Positions 46,401 through 57,236 of a stretch of DNA of 64,000 bases are shown piece by piece. The notes under the pieces are model-generated. The model searched no databases. It was not told the origin of the DNA and worked only from the letters and a program-made list of their open reading frames with translations. Source of the DNA: Takakia lepidozioides (Eukaryota > Streptophyta > Takakiopsida > Takakiales > Takakiaceae); assembly GCA_030704615.1 (NCBI GenBank), contig CM060732.1:75621053-75685052 (forward strand), written 5' to 3'. A program made the position numbers and the translations under genes. Each line of letters starts with the position of its first letter. Positions within the stretch are counted from its first letter, which is position 1.

Positions 46401-47168
46401 ACCCCAACATGAAACTCACTGGGTAAAGCTGAAGGGTGCCTTACACAGTCTTACTGTAGTTTATCAGGTTGCAAGCAGAATTAGGGCTGCAACTGGAATC
46501 ACCCCCTGCAAAGTGCTGTTTTAAAGTCTTTGCAGTCCACTGGATGAACATCCTCAGTGAACCATTTGCATTCTGACGTCACAGAAGATAATGGAAACCC
46601 GAAGTTGGTTTCGAGAAATCACCAGTCAGGAAAATTTGCCCCACCAGACAAGTGCATCTTGCCATGGCTGAATCGAGCATCAGATGATGATGTGTTCACA
46701 GGAAGATTGATCGGTCGGGGAGTCCAAAAAAGATACTTTCCAACATGATAGGAAATCGGTGGGAGGGACAGGCACACTCTCACAGGATCGATATCATCAG
46801 ACATCCATGACCTTCCCTCTGGAAAGTAAACAGACGCCACAAATGAACTGCGTCGTCTCAATGAATTCATACACAGACCATAAATCCTATGAGCTCCTAG
46901 CCCATACCTGAATAGTGCGCACAGCTTCGGATGTGAAGACCGACACTGACGCGTGATGCGAGGCAGAGAGGCAATCGGCCACAGCCCGCCTCAGAGGCTC
47001 TGGATGCTTCCGTTGTTGCTGCCTCTGCCGGGCCACGCCCACAAGACCCGCCCCTTCCCTCCGCCCAGGTCCCGCCAGCCCTGGAGCAGCTGCAATCGAT
47101 CGGCCCCCCACATCTCGCCTGCTCATTGCTCCCTCACTCTCCCTCGCTTCCTGCTCCACAGAGGGCAT
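37471..47168 (-). CDS. Large armadillo-type-fold protein conserved in land plants, function unknown (16 exons, 1,298 aa)
   Basis: Exons in order: 46908-47168, 46069-46148, 45498-45548, 44512-45000, 43626-43883, 43349-43417, 42999-43190, 42682-42733, 41878-42243, 41466-41576, 41094-41285, 40209-40511, 39295-39975, 38271-38839, 37700-37829, 37471-37563. All phases agree. The protein follows a plant family I recall from Arabidopsis (At3g12590 type, about 1,150-1,190 aa, uncharacterised). Shared blocks include EPLRRAVADCL, VALLKKYLFRYVP, RPRPLFQYRHYSEQQPL, RVRSFDLVLNLGVHAHLLEP, LSCLLYMVCDRGRIKR, LLYWPLMQLAGSA, LLLLLIGKCSA, AYYTSAFLLKRMMTEEP and NNEKLLENPYLQM. The fold is helical-repeat-like with no catalytic motif. 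Length beyond the family comes from low-complexity inserts in exons 4, 9 and 14. A second possible start is at 47126 (MSRRDVGGRS). Confidence 0.88.
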
Positions 47169-48085
47169 CCCTGCCCCCCCAAGGAGCCTCTGTCCCTCTA
47201 TTCAAGACTCTCTAGTAACTTCCTTCCATTTGAACCCCGTATACAATTTCCCTTTCATCCTCTCGAACTTATGCTAGTCACACAAACGAACTCTCTATAT
47301 GTCTCTCTCTCTCTCTCAACAGGATACTGCAGAATCAAAGCTCTCCGTCACCTACAATGATCAACATCACGATCAACACAGCAGCGTCTACATCTCTCGC
47401 TCTTCACGATCAAAGAAAAACTGGAAAATACGAACTGTTCAGATAGTATAGGCAAAAGACAAGATGCAATCCGAGCTGAGTGGAGCGGAAATCGCTCCAT
47501 AGCTCCAGACCAGATTACAGACTACAGACTTGAGCGCCCTCGCTCAATCTCTACCATTTCTGCTCTAGCCCTTCACTGCCGCACAGTTGACTGCCGTCTT
47601 CCAACTCTCACCGCGCGGTTCACCGAGGGGAGGCTCGCCAGCTTCTGCGCCGGGCCGGGCGACCCGACCCGTGATTGGCTGATGTCCAGTTTCCAAGTCA
47701 ACCAACAGATTTTTGGTGGGCCCGGTTACTGGCTCTATCCGTAACCGTCCCAGGTGACCGGGAGTCCCCGGTCTCCAAACCCTTACGGGAGGATGGATGG
47801 ATGGATGGATAGATAACATTATTTATCCTCCAACCTCTATCCTTTACGCGTGAGGTAGAAGCCGCGTAGGGGAAACCCTAAGTTAAGACGCTGTGCGGAC
47901 TGGTGCCTGCCGGGCGATGGCAGGATCGCCTTCCGATCACAGGCTTGCTGCTACTCTGTAGCTGGATTCGGTTGTATATCAGCTCTTCTTTGGACTGAGT
48001 ATTGGAGGAATTATCTTGTCGGTTTCGAGAGCGGCTACAAGTTCTTTCAGGTGCAGGGGGAGGCAGTCAGCGCGACGCTGGCATC
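47169..48085. promoter_or_regulatory. Short head-to-head intergenic region (armadillo-type gene / IST1-like gene)
   Basis: The start codons of the minus-strand armadillo-type gene and the plus-strand IST1-like gene are 917 bp apart, so this stretch must hold both promoters. It contains a (CT)n run near 47303-47317 and five GATG units at 47791-47810. I see no clear TATA box for either gene. Confidence 0.6.
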
Positions 48086-51000
48086 ATGTTGGAATCCATG
48101 CTCGGGAAGGGCTTCAAGGCCTCTAAATGGTGAGATTCCAGTGTGTAATTCGAAAAATATCTTCTTTTTGTCTGCCAGGAGAGATTTTGTGAAGGAGTGC
48201 TTCGTGGGATGCAAAAAGTTCTGTCTTTTCGATGAGGGATGTCATGAGTCGAAGTGCCATACGAAGTTCCTGTGATCAGAACTGAATTGATTCTTCGGAG
48301 GGATGCGGCCACGAGGTACAATTGCTGTGATATGGAAATTGAGAAAGCTATGCATACCAATTACCGGACATTATCTTATACGGATCAGATTCGGCCTCGT
48401 ACTGGTTTTTTTTAATTAAAAAAATTGATCTGTTTATCCGTGATTGGAAGTTCATGATTGTAGTGTACAGTATCTGTGAACGAAATGATAGGCAACGAGC
48501 AGGACAAATATGCTTGTTGTATTATTAATGGAGCATAGGCACATAATCCTGGAAAAGTCATGAGACACGAGTCTTGGTGTTATGGACGATTAATTTAGTG
48601 ACTGGTAAACCCTCTTGAAGTTTGACGAAGTTGCAGATGTAAGTGACAGTCTCTCTGCTGCTTAAGAAAGCGGTTAAAATTTCATGACCTTTAAGCTCAG
48701 TGTTTCTCTCGATGCTCTTAGCTGATGGTCCCATGTGTACATGCTAGTAACAACTTCTGCAACAGCTCCCACTTCCGTAGTTTGTTGCTTTCTTGGCTGA
48801 TGAGGGAAAAGAATTGCCAGATTGCACCCAGTTGGAGTTGTCATTGACTGTTCCCTGAGAATGTTTTGTCCTGATGCACCTCTTGAGGGCAGTACTGAAC
48901 CATCATGTGGCCCAGGTTGTGGGGTTTCAGCCACCAGTGTCTTGAAACTCAGCCTGAAATTGCCATGGATTTTGTCAGTATAGAAGGCCAGTCGCTCGAG
49001 CGCTCATAGTGAGGTGATGTGTAAATGTTTTCTTTCGCCAAGGTCACATGGAAGCAACCCAGGTAGTTGACATTTGTTTGTGGGTTGGTGTAGCAAAACG
49101 CTGCTGCGGCTAGCAATGGCACGTATCAAGCTGCTACGTAACAAACGCGACCTCCAGATCAGAATGCTCCGCAAAGACATTGCCCAGCTCCTTAGCACTG
49201 GCCAGGAGCCCAGTGCCCGCATTCGGGTGTGCTCTCTCTCTCTCTTTCTTCCATCTATCTGTCTCCATCTCTCAGTTGGATCAACTTAGTATAGCATGCC
49301 CAGTGACGCACCAGTGCATCCTTTTCATTCTGCTTGTCCTTGTCCTTCCCTTCCTTGAGATGTTTCAAATGTAACTATAAAATGTTTGTAAGAAGAGAAG
49401 GTGAAGTACTAGTGAGAATTGTCTTGCTGTTTAAAGTCTGTTTGATTCGTAACCGCTTAACTGATGATACTTTGTATGCAGGCTTTGTCTCACTGGGTGC
49501 TTACTGGGTGGATGGGGTTGTGTGGGGTCTAGGTTGAGCACATTATAAGGGAACAGAACATTATGGCAGCATACGACATAATTGAACTTTTTTGCGAACT
49601 TGTAGTGGTTCGCCTTCCCATCATTGAGTCCCAGAAGTATGCTTCATATCCTCTGTTGGTGAAGTTTAATATGCAGAAGAATGATGCAACATGTTAAGCT
49701 ATCAAAAGGATGTGGGGAACTGAGCAAATAACACATTTTGTTTTCAGAGCATTATAATTGTATCTGGACCTGTGCAGTTGATTTTTTTGTGGGCGTTTTC
49801 ACTGTTGCAGGATCTGTCCCATGGATTTGAAGGAGGCTATCTCGAGCTTGATATTTGCCTCCCCGCGGTGTGCAGATCTGGAAGAATTGTTGGAGATTCG
49901 CACACTTTTTGCCGCTAAGTATGGTAAAGAGTTTGCAGCAGCAGCTGCTGAGTTGCGCCCCAACTGTGGGGTTAACCGACGGGTACGATCCCTATCACAA
50001 CATGGTGTCTGCAGTATATGCCTTTGGTGGTTGTTGAAGGTGGCTGGGTAGGACTAAGTCTCCTTTTAGCTCATGTTCTGCTCACCTGTTGCTGAAAGAG
50101 AGCCAGCCTCGTGGAACTCGCCTAAAGTTGAAACTTTGGGTAGCCCTACCTATTTTCAGGTTTTCGTAAGTGGTATATGGAAAGTTTTGTGCAGGGATGC
50201 CTTGGGGTCACATCAACCTAGTGGGTCTAGGGCTGATTTTGGTATCGACTGAATGATGAAATGGGTTGTTGCTAAGGAAGGCAGCTTTTGCCTTCCCAGT
50301 CTGAGGGAAAGGGCTAGTGCTTGGTTTGTTGTGTGGTTATTGGTGTTGGTTCTTAAAGACAGGCTTCAGGCTTCATCCCTGCTACCCATTGAGTAGTGTC
50401 ATTGTTGGGCTGGAAATTTCCAGATAATAGAGAAGCTATCTGTGCGTGCTCCAAGTGGGGAAACAAAGCTTAAGCTGATGAAGGAGATCGCAGCTGAGCA
50501 CAATGTGGATTGGGATCCTACCGACTCAGAGGCAGAACTCCTGAAAACCCCTGAAGATTTGCTAGTAAGTCTTTCTCTCTCTGTCTCTCTCTCCCTCTCT
50601 TCTTCATGCTGGGCTCTCATGGTTGCCCTTTTGTACTTTTACCCTTCTGTAGTGATGACTGTCGATTTCTCTTTGGCACCTTTATAATGGAGCACTTTCA
50701 CTGCTGATCTAGGTCAATTGCAACAGCTGAACCAGAATGTTTGTGTCTGGATACGTAGCAGAAAGTGGCAGCTATTTTTAGCAAGTATTTGTCCTTATCT
50801 GGTGAATGTCATAGATATTTGTTACCTCCAATCAAGACTGCAGGAAGGTGGTCTGGTCAGTCATTCATATTCATAAACGGATGGTGGACTTATTAACCTA
50901 CAGAGACTTTGTTAAGGAGAGCGCATTCTTTTGACCATATACTAGGTGGCTCATCCTCTACTTGTCCTACTTTGCCCCTAGTTCTTGATTGATAACACAT

Positions 51001-52864
51001 GCGTAGGGTTAGAGAGTGGAGCATCATGGAAGATAAGGAAGCTTCCAATTATTCTTCTTTTTGCTCACCTGTATACTGTTTATTGATATATCAGTTTGCT
51101 GTGTAGGATGGACCAAACCACTTTCTGGCAGCACACCAAATGCCAATGCCCGCATTTGTCAAAGAGGAGACTCATGACTCTCCAGTCAGATCAACCTCGC
51201 AGGTACCCCCGTCTGGCTCAAACCCTCCCATCTCCCCCCCGACTCCTTCCTCACCTGAATCTCCTGCTGCAAAGCAGTTCATCCCGTTTGTTTTACCAAC
51301 AAAGGGGAAATTGCCACCACCTGGAAAGTATGACTCTCCTCCAAGGACTGCTCCTGTTGCTCGGGAGACTGCATATTACAAGGAAGGCCAGCAGCCACCT
51401 TCAGAACCCTCTAGGCGGGTGTCTGGCAAGTTCAATGCTCAAGCTTCTAGCCCACAGGATCAGTGGACAGCTGGTGAGGATGCTAGGCGGAATGTATCAA
51501 GGAATCCCGAGGAAAATGAATATACTCAGGTAAAGGAGGGAAAGATGGACTATAAGGATGTAGCAGCAGCTGCGCAGGCAGCTGCTAATTCTGCCGACCG
51601 TGCAGTGGCTGCAGCACGAGCCGCTGCTGAGCTTGCTAAAAAAGCCGAGTACGGACACACACAGTCCAATGAGAATGCAGAGTATTCGCGGGATGGGAGT
51701 GCAGTGCCAAATCAGAATGCTGCAGCTCGGGATGGAAGTAGTGACACCACGCTGGATAGTCCCACTGACAGCGACGATGAGGAGCCACCTGTCAAGAATG
51801 AGGAGGAGGTACCGCGTGGCAGGGGTCCTGGTGGGACAAAAACAAAGCCCTCTTTTGATGAATACTGGCGGAGTGAGACTCGTCGGAGTTTTGATGAGCC
51901 TGGATTTACATCAGGAGCAACTAAACTGCAGTTCAATCCACCAGAATTTCCAGGGGCATCGAGCAAGCCAGTGTTTGATGAATATGATGAGGACAAGGAG
52001 ACCAAAGATAACATTTTTCTCAGAAGTGGGAGAAGTGGAAAGCAAGAACCTGAATTTGGGGATAAAGGATGGCAGACTGTCCATTCCTCGAAGAGCCAGC
52101 AGGATAAGCTGAGGTGGCAATCACCCCAGGGGTCCCAGGGGTCTGGAAAGTACGATATATTTGACCTGCATCTGGAAAAAATGCCAACCTATACCACTGG
52201 GATTGTGGATGACACCCCTACAGACCCTCACAGCTCAGTTGGAGGGAGTGATTATTACTTTGGCAAGCCTAAGTCGAACATAGTGAAGGATGGGGATAGT
52301 TCTGGAACAGGGGAGTACTACAGGGGTTCTGGTGACAGCAAATCCCAGGCCAGAAAACCCCTTGCTGAGAGCCGGCGGTCATATGGAGCTAAGCCAGCTC
52401 CAAAGAATCAAGAAAGGTCGCCCTTATTTGATGATGAAAGTGGGGCCAACTGGCCTGTAGATTCTTCCTTACCTGTTCCAGGGCATAGTGAAGGGCAACT
52501 GAAGTTCAACAGTCAATATGATGCATCACCTTCTACTAGCCCACCAAAGTTTAATGATTATGATGATTCCTCACCAGGAGTTAGGTCATATCTGGCAACA
52601 ACGAAATCTGGCTCGGGTTCCTGGGCCCAGCAAAGAACGTCGGAAAGCTCTTATCAGCCTCCTCAAAGACCAGCTCCCCCTATTAACTCTTCCCCATCTC
52701 AGCAGACCTCTCCCTCTACACAGAACCCTACTTCATATTCCCCTGGAGTCCCAAAGTATTCACCCTCACCCGAAGGTAATACACGAAGTCCATCAGTTCA
52801 TCCGAAGCTGCCTGATTACGATGACTTGACAGCCCGGTTCGAAGCTCTGAAGTCAAAGCGGTAG
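48086..52864 (+). CDS. ISTL: IST1-like protein, ESCRT-III regulator (6 exons, 783 aa)
   Basis: Exons: 48086-48129, 49094-49226, 49533-49636, 49811-49982, 50424-50564, 51107-52864 (2,352 bases, in frame). The N-terminal third is the IST1 domain: MLESMLGKGFKASKCKTLL, then RIKLLRNKRDLQIRMLRKDI, YDIIELFCELVVVRLPIIES, CPMDLKEAISSLIFASPR, DLEELLEIRTLFAAKYGKEF, and a closing INR-like RRIIEKLSVRAPSG. In the family this domain binds CHMP1/DID2 and recruits VPS4/LIP5 in multivesicular-body sorting. The last exon codes a long low-complexity tail. It includes an alanine helix (YKDVAAAAQAAANSADRAV) and ends PDYDDLTARFEALKSKR, both typical of plant ISTL proteins. Introns 2 and 5 start with CT-rich tracts. 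Confidence 0.93.
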
Positions 52865-54602
52865 TCGTGCTGATGTGTCCATTCTCACTAATAGGTTGCT
52901 TCTTGTGACATTCTCTCCATTTTCCCTTGTAAAGCTGGTGAACATGAAATAATTTTTGCTCACGCAAGTTCATATACTATATGCACGTGGAGGCTGCTTC
53001 CTCCCTATTTTAGCTATGGAGACAACTGTGGATACTGGGGATGGTGAGGGCTCGTGTTGGGTTTATAGCTGTATATGTTTGTGACTTTATCAGCTTTCCA
53101 TAACAGGGGACTACAGCTTTCCCCTTGTCTCTGTGCCTTCATTATGGTGTCCGGGTTGATACATGTGTTGATCTATGATACTTAAAACACCTTGGAATGG
53201 TGGAAGGAAGTTTGCACTTCTATCTGGGTTACCTCAGGGAGATAGTTCTAGTGTCGCCATTTATGGATGCCTGTGAAGAGTCGATCGAATATATTACTCC
53301 TGGAGATAGATTTAGGAAGCTTTTGTCATATCCAACAGAGGTTACATGAGGGAATGGTGTTGTTTAATCCTGAATTTTGAAAGCTGAAAATAAAATCCTT
53401 GTCAACTGATCCACCTCCTTGTGTTGTGAAGTGTCAATGTGATCATTACTTCTGGAGGTTTCCTTGTGTACAGAGAAGTGTCTTAAATGGCTAAGCAACA
53501 ATCTCTTAGGCGGAAAGTCTGAAAGGGTTTTCTGCAGTGCCTGGTGGTTGGAAAGTTGAATTTTGCTGGTGAGGATCAACACTGTTACAACCCACTATCC
53601 TTCATCGGAAGGTGATGAGGGACACTGGAGACTCCAACCTGAGACCCACTTCTTCCCAGATGCTTAAAACTGGCAAGAATGCCAGGACATCAAATGCAAT
53701 TTTCTGTGCAGGTAGAGTGGTACCCAATCTCGTGCTGATAAAAAACCGGGTGATACTGCTTACTTTTTAGGTCAGAGAAAAGCAGGTTTAGGATGAATTT
53801 CTTAGAGACCGGAAAATACAGTAAGAATAGTGTGGCATTCACCACAGCTTGTCTCAGTACCGCGTGACTGTGGAACTTCAATATTCGCAGGTTTTGCTTT
53901 CAATTCAATCCGCATTCCATTCCTCTCCAAATGCACACTAATCGGAGGGAGAGGTTAGTAAAACTGAAAATACTGGTTTTATTATTTCCAGTTTGCTTTC
54001 AAACAATGGTTCACCTGGTTCAATGGTCCTGAGCATGTGAACGAAGTGCAGCCGCACCAGAGGACCTCTCCCTACAGACTCTGATGCACTGCTATTGGGA
54101 AGGATCTGGAGCTTCACACTGATCAGACCCTTGAGCTGTGCTCACCACTCAATGGTTTCCTGCTTTGTTCTCTTGTGGACTACTGTTCTGCTACTGTGGG
54201 AAGTTGCAAACCTGCTGCATCCTTTGTTTGGCTCACATTCCATAACATGGTTTGTCAGATCAGAACCCCACACCAGCATTTTGACCCGCCTTGATGTGCC
54301 CCCAATATGTCAGGGTCTTGTGTCCAGCATTGAACACCAGCATGGCCATTGGAAAAACCCAGTTGATCTTGGGTAGGAGACCTTATGTGAGTGAAATGGT
54401 TGATGTATCCACTTTACAAGTGCTCAATGTGAGCAGGTTGCACAAAAACCTAAGCCGTGCTGATGTCAAGATCCAAGCCAGATCAGTGTGTTCTTCCCAA
54501 CTCTGGCTGAATGTATCGACTATGATGAAGGTGATAAGGTCAAAATTCAGGTAAGAACTAAGAACCCCCGAGGTCTCTCTCCAAACTCCGATAGCATGCG
54601 AT
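52865..54602. other. Convergent 3' intergenic region; one exon-like stretch
   Basis: Holds the 3' UTR of the IST1-like gene and the 3' flank of the PC-esterase gene. At about 54479-54551 (+) an open stretch, ISVFFPTLAECIDYDEGDKV, ends at a perfect donor (AAAATTCAG, then GTAAGAAC). I cannot place it in a family, and no partner exon was found. Confidence 0.4.
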
Positions 54603-56049
54603 TCATGTGGATGGAGTTTGATGTGACGCAATCAAAAGGGCGTTGATCATCACATGCAAGGCTGCGCTGTAAGTAGCATTGCTGTAGTGCATACCATCCT
54701 GAGTGCACTGGGGTCCACAACCATGGCTCAAATGCTGGATGTCCAGTAGTCTCAGGGGACCTTCGGGTCGGAGAAGCATGCTGTGGTGAAGCTGCTGATC
54801 ATACAAGTGAGATAGTTCTTTTGTCATCCGTAGGCGTTTTACTTCACTTGAGAAGAGGGAAGGTATTAACGTTGGCAGATTGAGCCAGAACATATGTGGC
54901 ATTGATTGCGTAGAGACACTGTCTGTTTGCTCCAAGGATTTTGCAGTGGAATACGAAGTAGAGGGGAAGAAGGAGACCACTGCCTTTTTCAATTTTACAA
55001 GCGATTCTCCATAGTGCGAAGCATTTGTGGCGTGCAGCATATGCCACAGGCCAGCCCCCATGATAAAAACATCAGGATATGTTTGATTGCGACGAAAATC
55101 CCTAGCCAGGCGTGTGAGATTGATGCTGTATGGGGCCCACACAAACTGCAGACGCATCTGCTCCTCCCTCCATAGATACTCATAGTTGCTATGGCGTTTG
55201 AATAGCTGAGGTCTTATAGGCTCCGCTGATGGGAGAAGCAACTCAAGCAGGGCAACCAGAAAGAAACGGGCCTGCGAGTCTCCTGCTACAACGATCCAGG
55301 TGCCCTGAAGCAATTGCACTGCCTCCTTACTTTCCAATCTCTGAAAGCTGCATTCCTCCAAAGGCTTCGGGTTCCAGTTCCAGTCTCGGTCACTCTCACT
55401 CCCCGTTCCTTCCGATTTGTTCGGGCCCAGTGATGCCATCTCTGACTGAAGGCTTGGACTTTGCCACTCAATCTGCACGGATAATTGCAAAGGACCAATT
55501 TCAAAAAATGACATGAATCGGTCTCATGGATCTGTTTCCCGTGCTCGTTTCAAGCAGGCTAACATTTGTCCTAGGTATACCCGCCCAGCAGACCAAATGC
55601 TGGCGGCCAGCGTCAGACCTCATCCTTATGCAGCTTCTTATACACAATAAGAATCTGAAAGCCTCGCTTTAGTTCGATTGTGCTGCCTCAGATTCTTCTT
55701 ATGCTAAGATCTACAAAATCCACAAAGAACATTTTTCGGAAGGAAGCGAGAAACGGGGGAAGGTAAAGGAGATCACCTCGTGCAAATTCGAGAAACAATC
55801 CAGTGGGGCAGGGCTACCGGGATCGTTGGCATTAAACAACCCATATACACTACGAAAAGCTGGAAGGGAGTAGAAAGACAGAGAAAGCGCGGGGAAGTAA
55901 GGCAACAGATGCACTGAGACTGCCAGCACAATAAAGAGGGCGGAGCTGAAGAACAGGACACGGTTGCGTGTGAGATGCATGCCGGCCATCCCCAAGGGCA
56001 CAAACACCACACACGCTGCCAATATTCCTGCTTGCAGCGTCACCCCCAT
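54603..56049 (-). CDS. Membrane-anchored PC-esterase (SGNH-type acyl-esterase/acetyltransferase) (2 exons, 380 aa)
   Basis: Exon 1 is 55777-56049 and exon 2 is 54603-55472, joined in phase 0 (NLHE, then IEWQSPS). Exon 1 codes two hydrophobic segments (GILAACVVFVPLGMAGM and VLFFSSALFIVLAVSVHLL), which suggest a Golgi or ER membrane anchor. Exon 2 carries the esterase block: a Cys/Phe-rich lead (LEECSFQRLESKEA), then GTWIVVAGDSQARFF with the nucleophile Ser of GDS, DVFIMGAGLWHML, and near the C-terminus DGMHYSNATY with the Asp and His of the triad. The fold is shared with CASD1/PCED1 and plant TBL proteins, which esterify or de-esterify sugars. The DxxH context (DGMHYS rather than the TBL DCSHWC) fits the CASD1/PCED1 side better. 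The substrate is unknown. An alternative start at 56124 adds 25 residues. Confidence 0.83.
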
Positions 56050-57236
56050 GTTGCTTGCTGCGCGCAAACATTCCCTCTCCTCCAGCACCCAAAACGCACA
56101 AGATCGAGAAACTCTCAGAAACACCTCTGTAGCTCCATCTCTCTAGGCCCCACAGAGCCTCTGATGGCATCAATAGCACCGACCCAATCTGTGATCACAC
56201 CTCCCCAACTACAAGCGCATATCAGCCCCTCACCCTCCATCGTCTCCTCTCTTGCTAATTCTTCCCCCACCTACTTAACCCATAATTCATCTACTACTCC
56301 AGACTGCGCGGGTGTTCAGCATTGTGTGACAATGCACCGATCTGACATGACATAAAAGCGCGATAGCCTTTTCCACGCTTTCTTCGCTCTTCCCCTCTAA
56401 TCAGCAGCTAGCTACATCCAAGCACGCATCCCCAGCATGACCCACGGAATGAATGTGTAAGTAATTCAGCAGCATACGCCAACGGATGAAGGAATAGTCT
56501 CTCGGGCTCGAATATACTATCTCTTCTATCTCTGGAGGCGATGGACATATGGTGTAGAGAAAAGGGGTGTGTGAGCAGCTGAGATAGCACCGTCAAGCTC
56601 ATACAGAAGTTGCTGCTGCAGAGGGGAACGCTTGTGCACTGTGCGCGACAGCAGCATGCTGCGTCAGAGGTGGGTTGTAAGTTGCTGCGGCTGAGAACGG
56701 TGCCTGCTTTTTACGTCTTGAAGGAGATGGTTTGGAGTTAGTTTGCTTTAATGGCGTACGCATTGTTATAAGGGGATGCAGAAACTAATGGTTGTAGTAG
56801 ATTTTTGGAGCGGTGGGATGGAGAAGATGCAGCACTGTTAGGACCTGTATTTGTAGTATAGCTTTGGGTAGGATGAAGGATTTGAAGAAAGGAGGCTGAT
56901 GATGAGGTTGTTGTTCTAGCCTCACTTGATTTGACTGTCCTTTGGAGCTACTGTTTAATTTTTCCATGGTGCTCACTGTCACATTGAGTTCTCCATACTT
57001 CTCCTTTCTTCAGGTGGAATCTCTGTTATGCGAACTTGTCAGATCGTGTCTTCGTGTTGATAGACCAATTCCGGATGTTGACATTCCAAAGGTGCGGTTG
57101 GATTATTTGAGAGGGTTGGGCTGGAAGAGAGTCTTGTCGGCCTTTCCTCGTCAAGAAAGTTGAAATTGAGGGGGTTAAGGGTACTTGTATGCATGACTGC
57201 ACCATCTCTCGCTGGCAGACCGGAGCACTCAGCCCA
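56050..57236. promoter_or_regulatory. Head-to-head intergenic region (PC-esterase / SLC25A38-like)
   Basis: The two start codons are about 1.19 kb apart on opposite strands, so both promoters lie here. I found no TATA box that I trust. Confidence 0.5.

Noticed and set aside
48674-48934. Antisense open frame of 86 codons in intron 1 of the IST1-like gene
   Set aside because: No recognisable motif, no splice context, and it lies inside a well-supported intron.
51140-52830. Long alternative-frame open stretches over the last IST1-like exon
   Set aside because: Shadows of the low-complexity tail; the IST1 frame is fixed by splice phase and by its conserved end.
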